64,000 nucleotides of DNA from CBDIHP01 sp965279195 (GTDB lineage Bacteria > Planctomycetota > Planctomycetia > Isosphaerales > Isosphaeraceae), in assembly GCA_965279195.1 (NCBI GenBank), contig CBDIHP010000045.1:124001-188000 (forward strand), written 5' to 3'. Shown one piece after another: positions 7,527 to 15,919 of this stretch. The position numbers and the translations under genes are program-made. The notes under the pieces were generated by a model, which was given only the letters and a program-made list of their open reading frames with translations, was not told where the DNA came from and did no database searches. Each line of letters opens with the position of its first letter. Within the stretch, counting starts at the first letter, position 1.

Positions 7527-7790
7527 TCAATCAGGCGGGCCAGCACTCTTCCTACGTCGCTTGACGCCCGACCCGACCGACGAGCGCACCATCGCGACGA
7601 TCCCGGCGCGGATCGCGTCGGGGAGGGCAGGCCACGCTTCGACGACCGCCGCGAGATTGGGGTCGGCGATTTCCGGCGCATCGTGGCAAATGCGTGGCAC
7701 GGGCGCGGCCGTCTCGGCGCAAGTCGTTTTAGAATCGGCGTTTGCGGAGTCCGGCTCGCAGACTTTTCGTCTGAGGTTCCCGAATATTGT
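7527..7790 (-). pseudogene. Remnant of a tyrosine recombinase C-terminus
   Basis: A leftward frame with no acceptable start reads NLRRKVCEPD near 7778, then a Cys/Pro linker, ending with DPNLAAVVEAWPALPDAIRA and a short basic tail. A tail of the form LAAVVEAWPxLPxAIRAGI is what I recall at the C-terminus of many planctomycete site-specific integrases. The catalytic domain is absent, because the frame runs back into the UnbV-type gene. This suggests the end of an integrase left behind where an element decayed or was partly deleted. Recognition is from memory of the tail motif. Confidence 0.4.
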
Positions 7791-7860
7791 ACGGGGGTTC
7801 GCGCGGGGAGGAAATTTCCTGGAAGAGGGCGAGGCGGATTTTCTCGATCGCGATCGTCGG

Positions 7861-10752
7861 TCATTTGTAGGGGGAGAGACGGTCCGGTTGATGGGCACCT
7901 TCGCGGATCCGATAGATGTGATCGGCCGGAAGGTCGTCATGCCGGTCGACCTGGCCTGACGGCCAGCGGATTTCCAGCCGATCGACCTTCGCGGCGTCAC
8001 CCAGTCCCAGGTGGATCCGAGGATCATTTGCGGACTGGTAGCTCCCGCCTCCGACGCGATACCCGAGGCGCTTCCTTCCCCCGGCGACCACTTCGACCCG
8101 GGCCCCGATGGCGTCGCGGTTGGATTTGTTGCCTTCGAGCCGGAGGGTGATCGCGTGCCGGCCCGCGCGCGGGGTCTGGTTGCTTAGCAACGCGACGGGC
8201 TCGTGATGCGAGAGCAGGATGGCGTCGACGCGGCCGTCATTGTCGAGGTCGCCCGCCGCCAGGCCCCGGCCGACCCTCAGCGGCTGGAAGGCGGCACCGG
8301 CATCGGGGGAGACGTCCTTGAGGCGGCCCCTGCCGTCGCCGAGGAGCAACTGGGCGTTCATGGCGTAGGGGGTGTCGGGGCGGAAGTCGTTGACGTGGCC
8401 GTTGGCGATCAGGAGGTCGAGGTTCGAGTCGTTGTCGGCGTCGAGGAAGGTGATGCCGAAGCCGAGCTTGAAACGCGTGGGGACGCCGAGTCCGGAGAGG
8501 GCGGTATTGTCGGTGAAGCTGCCGGCGCCGAGGTTCTGGAAGAGGGTGGTCGACTCGCCGTAGAAATTGGTGACCACGAGATCGAGGTGGCCGTCGTTGT
8601 CGATGTCGCCGGCCGAGACGCCCATCCCGGCCTGATAGCCACCCTGGGCGTTGGCGGCGTTGCCCGAGAGCGCGGCGACCTCCTCGAACCGGAACCCGCC
8701 GAGGTTCCGGAAGAAGTAATTCTGGGACATGTCATTGGCGACATAGAGGTCGATCTTGCCGTCCTCGTCGAGGTCGGCCGCCAGCACCCCCAGGCCCCGA
8801 CCGACGGGGTCGGTGAAACCGGCCTCGGAGGTCACATCGACGAACTTGCCGCCGTCGTTGCGGAAGACGTGATCGGGCAGGTTTGGAAATGCGGTGGGTT
8901 CGCAGTACGAGGGGTTGCCGGTCTTGGGGTGCCGGCAGCTCCTCGGGTTGACGGCGTCCCACACGAGGTAGTGGCAGACGTAAAGGTCGAGGTCGCCGTC
9001 GGCATCGAGGTCGGCGAAGGCGGCGGAGGTCGGCCAGTCGCGATCGCCGCCGAAGCCGACGGAGGAAGTCACGTCGGCGAACTTGCCGTCGCCGAGGTTC
9101 CGATAGAGGGCGTATTGCCGCCAGCGCGTGACGAACAGGTCGGGGCGGCCGTCGTTGTCGTAGTCGCCCACGGCGACCCCGTGGCCGTAACCGCCGGGGA
9201 AGTCGGCGATCCCGGAGGATCGCGACGCGTCCTCGAAGGTGCCGTTGCCCTTGTTGCGGAACAGGCGATCGCCGTTCGGCACCCGGCCGGGGGGCGGGGG
9301 GAACGGCCCGCCCTGGACGCAATAGACATCCAGATATCCGTCACCGTCGAAGTCGATCAGGCCGACGCCCCCGCTGCCCGATTCGGGGAATTGACGCTCC
9401 GGCGAGCGGCCGTTGTCGAATGAGAACCGCAGGCCGGCTGCCTCGGACGAATCAATATAAGTCGGAATGTTTGTCGAATTCGGCGGGAGGTTTCGCGCGA
9501 TGGCGGTTCGATCGCCGGCCAAACCGGGCGTCGTCAACTCGGTGAGCAGGCTCGCGGAGTCGGACCAGGGCGGCTGTTCGGCCAGGAGTCTCGCGAACTC
9601 CTCGTGGACTTGCGGCCGGTCGTGTTCGGGCTCGTCGGCGAGGATGGCCCAGCCGCCCGCCTCGATGCGACGACCTAGCGCGGCGGCGGCCTCGGAGAGT
9701 TCCGGGACGCGTCCGAGGTCTCCCGTGCCGAGGAGCTTCTTGTATCGGGCCTTGGCGGCGTCCAGCTCGGATTTCCTGCGACGGAGATCGACGGCCTTCT
9801 CGGGAGGGGCGAGCGCAGCGAGGCGGTCGACGGCCTCGGGGTTGGCGGGGTCGAGTCGCACCAATTCCTCAAACGCCTTACGCTCCGCGTCGCGATCCTC
9901 TCGGCGTGCGGCGATCCAGGCTCGGAACGAGACGGAGTCAACCGGCCGGATCGGGCCGACCCCCGGGGGTTCGAGCATCCGAAGGACGCCTCCGACGTCG
10001 CCCTCCGCCCGCGCGAGGTCGAGCCGGGCCCGACGGACGGCGAGGTCATCGGAGCGGGCGGCCAGGAGCTGGTCCAGCAGGCGGCGGGCCTCGTCGAATC
10101 GGCCCGTTCGGGTGGCGAGATGGGCGAGCCCGAGTTGCACACGGTGGTCGCCGGGAGCCTCGCGCGTGGCCATCTCCAGGTAAGCACGAAGACCCTCGAT
10201 GGGAAGGGGCTCGGTGTCGAGCAGCCAGAGCTCGCGGAGCAGTTCGGCTGGCACGACGCTGTAGGCGAGGGCCATGGTGAGCCGGGCCCGGAGTTCCTCG
10301 GTCCGCCCCTGGAACCTCAGAACACGAGCGAGCCCGGAGAGGGCTTCGTCCCGGTTGGTGCCCGGCTCGAGGAGGGCCCTCGAAAAACTGTCCTCGGCGA
10401 CGGCGAGCTGTCCGCGCTGGATGGCCAGGTTCCCGCGACGGATGAGCAGGGGCCCGGCGTCGGCGGTCCCGCTGGCGACGCGTCCCCAGGCATTCAGCGC
10501 CTCGGAGGGTTTCTGCTCGAGTTCGAGGCAGAGCCCGAGTTGGAGGAGGATATCGGCGCGGCCGGGCCGTCTTGCCTCCAGCGTCAGCAGGGCCTCGCGC
10601 GCCCGGTCGAGCCGTCCGGCGGCCATCTCTCGCTTGGATGTCTGGAGCGCAGACCGGATGCGGCCCTCCTCCGTCCAGCGGATGAGGCCGTAGGTTATCG
10701 CGGCGAGGGAGGCAATCGCGGCGAGGCAGGCGGCCGCGTAGCTCCGGCGCAT
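7861..10752 (-). CDS. TPR and CRTAC1-type (FG-GAP/VCBS, ASPIC/UnbV) exported protein
   Basis: A 963-residue protein starting MRRSYAAACLAAIASLAAIT, an N-terminal membrane anchor or uncleaved signal. Residues about 35-400 are TPR-like helical repeats. A beta-propeller of FG-GAP/VCBS repeats follows, with Ca-binding loops such as DFDGDGYLDVY, DYDNDGRPDLF, DLDADGDLDLY and DIDNDGHLDLV. The ASPIC/UnbV domain closes it (IGARVEVVAGG...LGLGDAAKVDRLEIRWPSG). The ATG at 10752 is chosen over a GTG at 10884, since it places the hydrophobic segment at the N-terminus. It lies 153 bases after the DUF1559 gene, with a hairpin between. Likely periplasmic or surface; the exact role is unknown. Confidence 0.85.
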   Translation of the reverse strand: MRRSYAAACLAAIASLAAITYGLIRWTEEGRIRSALQTSKREMAAGRLDRAREALLTLEARRPGRADILLQLGLCLELEQKPSEALNAWGRVASGTADAGPLLIRRGNLAIQRGQLAVAEDSFSRALLEPGTNRDEALSGLARVLRFQGRTEELRARLTMALAYSVVPAELLRELWLLDTEPLPIEGLRAYLEMATREAPGDHRVQLGLAHLATRTGRFDEARRLLDQLLAARSDDLAVRRARLDLARAEGDVGGVLRMLEPPGVGPIRPVDSVSFRAWIAARREDRDAERKAFEELVRLDPANPEAVDRLAALAPPEKAVDLRRRKSELDAAKARYKKLLGTGDLGRVPELSEAAAALGRRIEAGGWAILADEPEHDRPQVHEEFARLLAEQPPWSDSASLLTELTTPGLAGDRTAIARNLPPNSTNIPTYIDSSEAAGLRFSFDNGRSPERQFPESGSGGVGLIDFDGDGYLDVYCVQGGPFPPPPGRVPNGDRLFRNKGNGTFEDASRSSGIADFPGGYGHGVAVGDYDNDGRPDLFVTRWRQYALYRNLGDGKFADVTSSVGFGGDRDWPTSAAFADLDADGDLDLYVCHYLVWDAVNPRSCRHPKTGNPSYCEPTAFPNLPDHVFRNDGGKFVDVTSEAGFTDPVGRGLGVLAADLDEDGKIDLYVANDMSQNYFFRNLGGFRFEEVAALSGNAANAQGGYQAGMGVSAGDIDNDGHLDLVVTNFYGESTTLFQNLGAGSFTDNTALSGLGVPTRFKLGFGITFLDADNDSNLDLLIANGHVNDFRPDTPYAMNAQLLLGDGRGRLKDVSPDAGAAFQPLRVGRGLAAGDLDNDGRVDAILLSHHEPVALLSNQTPRAGRHAITLRLEGNKSNRDAIGARVEVVAGGRKRLGYRVGGGSYQSANDPRIHLGLGDAAKVDRLEIRWPSGQVDRHDDLPADHIYRIREGAHQPDRLSPYK

Positions 10753-10800
10753 GGGCGTGGGATCCCGATGGGTTTTCGGTGGCGGAGGCGAAAGGCGATC

Positions 10801-10831
10801 GGCCCCTCCAGTCCTTACAGACTGGGGGGCC
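10801..10831 (-). terminator. Stem-loop between the DUF1559 and TPR/CRTAC1 genes
   Basis: GGCCCCTCCAGTC (10801-10813) pairs with GACTGGGGGGCC (10820-10831) around a 6-base loop, with one bulge. It lies after the leftward DUF1559 gene and before the next leftward start at 10752. There is no strong T-run, so partial termination or an mRNA-stabilising hairpin are both possible. Confidence 0.5.
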
Positions 10832-10905
10832 GATGCGTCGACGTCAAGGGGATCGCCGATCCCGGGGCGGGATGGGGAGGTCACGCCCGCGGGAGGGCCG
10901 GCGGA

Positions 10906-11955
10906 TCAGTAGGAGTCGGCGGAGAGGATTTCGCCGCCCGAGCGGGTGGCCAGGCCGTACCACACCGGCAGGGCGATCGAGTCCTTGATGAACCGGACGG
11001 AGCCGTCGGTCATCGCGACGTTGACGCCGCCGGGGTGCTTGCTGCGGGCGGAGTAGAAGCCGATGCCCGCGCCGACGCCGCCCCAGGGGGAGCAGTCGGG
11101 GGTCTTGCTGTTCGGGCCCAGCACGAAGTTCATCTTGGCGCCGGGATAGTCGCCGGCGGCCCAGTAGAACCCGCCCCAGTCCCAGGTGCCCGCGCCGGAC
11201 TTGGCGGCGTTGGAGCAGTCGGCGATGACCTGCTTCAGCGCGGCCTGGTCGCCGGGATTCTGGACGACGTAGGTCGGGAGGCCCCAGGCGGAGCCCGGGA
11301 CGCCGACGTAGACGTCACCCTGGTTGTACTTCGAGCTGTCGCCGTCGCCGCGGAGCCGTTCGGCGAAGGAGATGGTGTTCGACGTGCCGTCGGTAACGTT
11401 GCTGAGCTTGGAGTCGTTGTTGCGGGTCATCGGGCCGGCACCGGCCTCGCGCGACCACCAGTCCCAGTTGGTCCCGTTGGAGGCCCGGTAGCTGTTGCGG
11501 CCCTTGCCGTTGTCGCTGGGGCAGATGAACGACGCGATGGTCGTCTGGATGGCAGTCCCGGCGATCGGGTCCGCGAGTCCGCTCTGGCCGGCGAATTCGT
11601 TGAAGCCGAACGAGAAGTTGATCGAGCTGTAGATTGGGTTCTGCTCCATGTAGGGGAGCATCAACGCCAGGGCGCTCCAGCTATTCCCGTCGTCGCCAGC
11701 GTTCAGCTGGGAGTTGGGGTAGATGTTGTTGTAGTTCGCCTGGTTGTAGGGGAATGAGCCGGTCGAGGACTCGTAGTTGTGGAGAGCGAGCCCGATCTGC
11801 TTGAGGTTGTTGGTGCACTGGGCGCGGCGGGCGGCCTCGCGGGCCGACTGCACGGCGGGGAGCAGCAGCGCGATGAGCACGGCGATGATCGCGATCACCA
11901 CCAGGAGTTCAATCAGCGTGAAGCCGAAACGGCGGCGCGGGATCCGAATCGTCAT
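10906..11955 (-). CDS. DUF1559 domain protein with type IV pilin-like N-terminus
   Basis: A 349-residue protein. After a short basic leader comes a prepilin cleavage/methylation motif, FGFTLIELLVVIAIIAVLIA, then the planctomycete signature around LLPAVQSAREAARRAQCTNN. The C-terminus has the H-x9-DG segment, HPGGVNVAMTDGSVRFI. DUF1559 proteins form very large paralogous families in planctomycetes and are presumed to assemble as pseudopilins or cell-surface components; a specific role is not known. The ATG at 11955 has GAGGTGAT upstream. A small lipoprotein gene precedes it on the same strand, a pairing often seen in the phylum. Confidence 0.92.
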   Translation of the reverse strand: MTIRIPRRRFGFTLIELLVVIAIIAVLIALLLPAVQSAREAARRAQCTNNLKQIGLALHNYESSTGSFPYNQANYNNIYPNSQLNAGDDGNSWSALALMLPYMEQNPIYSSINFSFGFNEFAGQSGLADPIAGTAIQTTIASFICPSDNGKGRNSYRASNGTNWDWWSREAGAGPMTRNNDSKLSNVTDGTSNTISFAERLRGDGDSSKYNQGDVYVGVPGSAWGLPTYVVQNPGDQAALKQVIADCSNAAKSGAGTWDWGGFYWAAGDYPGAKMNFVLGPNSKTPDCSPWGGVGAGIGFYSARSKHPGGVNVAMTDGSVRFIKDSIALPVWYGLATRSGGEILSADSY

Positions 11956-12383
11956 CCGATCACCTCGATTCATGGTAGGAGAGATGAGGCAGGCGCATTG
12001 CCCCTCCTGCTTCTGATGGGACCGACCCGGGCTGGGAGAGGATGATGAAGGAGGGCCCCGGGCGGCCGCCGTCTCGGGCGATCGCTCCCCGCTCGCGCAC
12101 GCCGATCGCCGGCCCTTCCCCGGGGCGTGGATCATAGGGCACAGCGGGACGCGCAAGCCCCTGTCGGCTCACATTGGAGTGAGCATGCATCAGGGCATCG
12201 CATCAATCAAGCGGACATCAAATGCAGGAGATGTGAATATTCGCCTCGCGCGAATATCCGTCGAGAGTTTGATCTCTGGGGGCGAAACTGGCAAGAAGAA
12301 TCCGGCGGAGGCCGAAGAATGCTCGACGGCGGTGCCGGACTTCGATCCAGCCGGGGGGAGGGCTCAGTGGGGGCCCGTTCCGC
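11956..12383. other. 428-base leader region of the DUF1559 gene
   Basis: No supported gene. The stretch must carry the DUF1559 promoter unless transcription reads through from the lipoprotein gene. A small perfect hairpin, ATATTCGC (12237-12244) against GCGAATAT (12250-12257) with a 5-base loop, lies in its AT-richest part. It could be an operator or part of the terminator of the upstream lipoprotein gene. Confidence 0.35.
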
Positions 12384-12605
12384 TCACTTCTTGGGCATGT
12401 TGACGTTGGGAGGCGCCTTGTAGGTGGCGCCGCCCGCCACTTTCTTCTGGAGCAATTCCTTCTGAAGCTTGTCCATGTCCTCTGGCGTGGCGACCTTCGT
12501 CGCGGGCAGGTCGCCGGTCGTCGGATCCTCCGAGCCGCAGCCCATCACGAACAGGAACGTGCTTGCGACCATCACCAGGCCGCGCAGCCAAAGCGAGCGA
12601 TTCAT
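12384..12605 (-). CDS. Small exported lipoprotein
   Basis: A 73-residue protein with a signal sequence (MNRSLWLRGLVMVASTFLFV) ending in a lipobox-like MGC at about residues 21-23, so Cys23 is the likely lipidated residue. The mature part is short and polar (TPEDMDKLQKELLQKKVAGG), ending PPNVNMPKK. GAGG lies about 11 bases before the ATG. Short lipoproteins of this type commonly sit beside DUF1559 genes in planctomycetes, so it may act with the pseudopilin-like protein downstream. Its function is unknown. Confidence 0.75.
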   Translation of the reverse strand: MNRSLWLRGLVMVASTFLFVMGCGSEDPTTGDLPATKVATPEDMDKLQKELLQKKVAGGATYKAPPNVNMPKK

Positions 12606-12880
12606 GGGAGGAACCTCATCGAGATGTCCGCCTCATTCGACGAGTGCGCGGGGGACCCCCGGGAGTACCGAACCCCGACCCTGCGCTATCCTCGCTAGTT
12701 TGAGACGTGTCGTGAATCTATCGGACTTGCGTCGACCCCGCAACCAGGAATGTTCAGCAACTGGCAAAACGGGAAAAATCCCGCAACCGGCCTTCGACGG
12801 CTGAGGAGTTGTGGCGGCATCGGGCGAGGTTATGATGGTCCGGTCGTGCCGAACCTCGCCATGCCGGTCACCCGGCCACG

Positions 12881-14092
12881 GTGTCCACATTGAATGTCTT
12901 GAACCGTCCGATCCTCGGGATCACGGCCGCGTGCCTCATCGCCGCGGTCGCGGCCGGCTGGCTCATCCTTGCCTCGCGGCAGGCCGATTCGCTCCGCTCG
13001 CAGGCGCGTGCGGCGATGTTCCGATCGGCGTGGGAGGAGGCCGACGGTCTTCTGAATCGTCTCGCGTGGTATCGCCCGCAGGATCGCGAGGTCCTCAACA
13101 TGCGCGTCCGTACCGCGCTCCAGCTCAACCAACCGGTCAAGGCCGCACGCCTGCTCGCGCGGATCCCGGGCGATTCCGCCGAGACGGCCGGCATCCGCCT
13201 CCAGCAGGCGAGGTTGCTGATCCAGGCGTTCCGTCCGAGGGAGGCCAATGCCGCCCTCAAGGAATGCCTCGTACTTGATCCGTCGAACGACGCCGCGCGG
13301 CTGACCCGGATCGCCATCCTCGCCTTCCAGCATCGCGCGCGGGAGTACGACGAGGAGGCCTGGCGGCTGTTCGAGCACGGCAGCGAGCCGATCAAGGCCC
13401 TGCGATTGCTGGCCCAGGCCGCGCCCGTGCTGCCGCCCGACACGTTCACGAACTCGGCCGACATGGGCGACGTCCTCCGGCGCTGCCAGGCGGCCGAGCC
13501 CGACGACCTCCATACCCGAATCGCCCTCTGCCGGTTCGATCGGGAGCGTGGCGCGATCGCCGAGGCCCTCGAATGGATCAAGCCATGCATGGATGACTCG
13601 ATGGTAGGTGCGGATGGCACGATCGAATGGGCCATGTGCCTGCTCGACGACGGCGACCTCGACGGCCTCCGGGCTTACTTCGAGACGCCGCCCGCCGAAG
13701 CCCTGCACCTCAGCGGATATCATTTCCTGCGCGGGGAATGGCGCCGCCGAAGGGGTGACAGGACGGGCGCGATTGAGGGCTACCGGGAGGCATTCCGGCT
13801 CGACCCGAGGGCTTCCGACGCAGCCTATCAACTCGGGCTGGCCCTCCGCGAATCGGACCCGGACGCGCGTCGATACCTCGACATCGCGCGGAAGGCCAGG
13901 GACCTCAAGCAGGTCGTCACCCAGGTGTCCGATCGCTCGACCGACCCCGCGGAGCTCGCCCGGATCGGCCGCCTCTGCTCGGAGATCGGCCGGAATCGCG
14001 AGGCGAAGGCGTGGCTCTCGCTCGCGCTCAAATATGATCCGAAGTCCGAGGCGATCCGGTCCGAACTCGACGTCCTCGACCGCACCCGCTGA
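12881..14092 (+). CDS. Membrane-anchored TPR protein
   Basis: A 403-residue protein starting at GTG (VSTLNVLNRPIL). A single membrane helix (GITAACLIAAVAAGWLILA, about 13-31) is followed by TPR-type helix pairs throughout, for example EEADGLLNRLAWYRP, KAARLLARIPG and AIEGYREAFRLDPRASDAAY. No enzymatic motif is seen. Only 18 bases separate it from the CRTAC1 lipoprotein gene, so the two should be one operon and the TPR protein may scaffold that partner outside the cytoplasm. It is divergent from the small lipoprotein gene across 275 bases. Confidence 0.8.
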   Translation: MSTLNVLNRPILGITAACLIAAVAAGWLILASRQADSLRSQARAAMFRSAWEEADGLLNRLAWYRPQDREVLNMRVRTALQLNQPVKAARLLARIPGDSAETAGIRLQQARLLIQAFRPREANAALKECLVLDPSNDAARLTRIAILAFQHRAREYDEEAWRLFEHGSEPIKALRLLAQAAPVLPPDTFTNSADMGDVLRRCQAAEPDDLHTRIALCRFDRERGAIAEALEWIKPCMDDSMVGADGTIEWAMCLLDDGDLDGLRAYFETPPAEALHLSGYHFLRGEWRRRRGDRTGAIEGYREAFRLDPRASDAAYQLGLALRESDPDARRYLDIARKARDLKQVVTQVSDRSTDPAELARIGRLCSEIGRNREAKAWLSLALKYDPKSEAIRSELDVLDRTR

Positions 14093-14110
14093 ACCCGAAC
14101 GAGGCCGTGC

Positions 14111-15919
14111 ATGATCCCCCGGCGACTCCTCACGATCCTCGGCCCGGCGCTCCTGGCGTGCGGCTGCTCCGGGGCGGAACCCGACCTCGAACCGACGTCG
14201 GCCCCCGCTACGACGAAGGCCGCGCCGCCCGTCGAGGCGAGGCGGCCGGACCCCGCGGAGGCGAACGGGCCGGCGCCGGCCTTCCGAGATGTCGCCGCCC
14301 TGGCGGGGATCCGGGACCCATATTTCAGCGGGGCACGCGGGCAATTCCGCCTGGTCGAGACCATGGGCAGCGGCATCGGGCTGATCGACTACGATGCCGA
14401 CGGGTTGCTCGACCTGTTCGTCGCCCAGGGATGCCCGATCCCGCTCGATCCGGCCCGGAAGGGGCCGACAGCCCGGCTCTACCGGAACGTCGGCGACGGG
14501 ACCTTCCGCGACGTCACCGAGGCGGCCGGGGTGGCGTTCCCGGGCTACGGCGAGGGCGTGGCCGTCGGCGACTACGACGGCGACGGCCGCGACGATATCT
14601 ATGTCGCGGCGTTCGGCGAGGGGGCCCTCTATCGCAACAAGGGCGACGGGACGTTCGAGGATGCGACCCGACGCGCCGGAGTCGGCGGATCCGGCTGGCC
14701 GGCCAGTTGCGCCTTCGCCGATCTGGACCGCGATGGCGACCTGGATCTTTATGTGAGCCACTACCTCAGGGGGACGGTCGACGAGGAGGGGAACCCCACG
14801 GTCTCCTGCAATGCCCTGCCTGGCACGCTCGGTTACTGCCCGCCGCTCGCATTCCCGCCCGAGCCCGATGCCCTCTACCGCAACAATGGCAATGGCACCT
14901 TCACGGAAGTGGGCAAGGAATCCGGCATCACCGACCCGGCCGGGAACGGCCTCGGCGTCGTCATCGGCGACTGGGACGAGGACGGGCTCATCGACATCTA
15001 TGTGGCCAACGATCAGACGCCCAACAGCCTATTCCGGAATCGCGGCAATCTGAAGTTCGAGGACACGGCTGTCACCTGGGGCCTGGCCTACAACGAGGCC
15101 GGCAAGCTCCGCGCGGGGATGGGACTCGCCTCGGGCGATTACGACGGCGACGGCCGTGTCGACCTCTTTGTGACCAACTTCTACGGTGAGGCGAGCACGC
15201 TCTACCGCAACGTCTCGCCCGGCATGTTCACGGTCGAGACGTCCCCGGCCAGGTTGCTCGTGCCGACTCGATCGAAGCTGGGATTCGGGACCGGATTCCT
15301 CGACTACGACAACGATGGTCATCTGGATCTGTTCATCACGAACGGCCATGTGAATGATGTCCGGCCGATCGGGATCCCCTACGCCATGACACCGCAACTC
15401 TTCCGGAACAACGGCAGGGGCGAGTTCGCCGACGTCTCCGCCCGTGCCGGGGAGTATTTCCAGCGAGAAGGGCTCGGCCGCGCCGTGGCCTTCGGGGACC
15501 TCGACAACGACGGCGACACCGACCTCGTCATCGGCCACATCGACCGGGCCCCGGCCGTGCTGCTCAACGAGACGCCGGGGCAGGGGGGCTTCGTCCGCCT
15601 GACCCTCCGGGGCCCCGGCCCGGGGCGCGACGCCACGGGGGCCCGAGTGATCGCTGAGGTCGGCGGCCGGAAGATCGTGCGGATGGTCACGTCCGGGTCG
15701 AGCTATCTGAGTTCCAGCGATCGACGCATCCTGATTGGTCTGGGTGACGCCGCGAAGATCGATCGGCTCACGATCCGCTGGCCTTCGGGGAAATCCCAGA
15801 CCACCGAGAACATCGACGCCGGGACCTCCTGGGTCATCGACGAGGGGCGGGCCCCGCGGCCTGCTTCGGAGCCGAGGTGGCCGGCGGCACGTCTTGGGGC
15901 GAATCCGAGCCCTCGGTGA
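14111..15919 (+). CDS. CRTAC1-type (FG-GAP/VCBS, ASPIC/UnbV) lipoprotein
   Basis: A 602-residue protein. The leader MIPRRLLTILGPALLACGC has a lipobox with Cys17 or Cys19, followed by a Pro/Ala linker. FG-GAP/VCBS repeats with Asp-rich Ca loops fill the middle (DYDADGLLDLF, DYDGDGRDDIY, DLDRDGDLDLY, DYDNDGHLDLF), and an ASPIC/UnbV domain ends it (GARVIAEVGG...LGDAAKIDRLTIRWPSG). The family is abundant in planctomycetes; its ligand is unknown. Its last 86 bases overlap the end of the oppositely oriented CRTAC1 gene at 15834. Confidence 0.87.
   Translation: MIPRRLLTILGPALLACGCSGAEPDLEPTSAPATTKAAPPVEARRPDPAEANGPAPAFRDVAALAGIRDPYFSGARGQFRLVETMGSGIGLIDYDADGLLDLFVAQGCPIPLDPARKGPTARLYRNVGDGTFRDVTEAAGVAFPGYGEGVAVGDYDGDGRDDIYVAAFGEGALYRNKGDGTFEDATRRAGVGGSGWPASCAFADLDRDGDLDLYVSHYLRGTVDEEGNPTVSCNALPGTLGYCPPLAFPPEPDALYRNNGNGTFTEVGKESGITDPAGNGLGVVIGDWDEDGLIDIYVANDQTPNSLFRNRGNLKFEDTAVTWGLAYNEAGKLRAGMGLASGDYDGDGRVDLFVTNFYGEASTLYRNVSPGMFTVETSPARLLVPTRSKLGFGTGFLDYDNDGHLDLFITNGHVNDVRPIGIPYAMTPQLFRNNGRGEFADVSARAGEYFQREGLGRAVAFGDLDNDGDTDLVIGHIDRAPAVLLNETPGQGGFVRLTLRGPGPGRDATGARVIAEVGGRKIVRMVTSGSSYLSSSDRRILIGLGDAAKIDRLTIRWPSGKSQTTENIDAGTSWVIDEGRAPRPASEPRWPAARLGANPSPR

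Noticed and set aside
8203..9423. 406-codon rightward frame opposite the TPR/CRTAC1 gene
   Set aside because: Val/Glu/Gly-rich mirror of Asp-rich FG-GAP codons in high-GC DNA; the minus-strand gene has clear domains.
12830..14761. 643-codon leftward frame across the TPR and CRTAC1 genes
   Set aside because: Antisense artefact of GC-rich coding; no start signal, no domain, and it spans two well-supported rightward genes.
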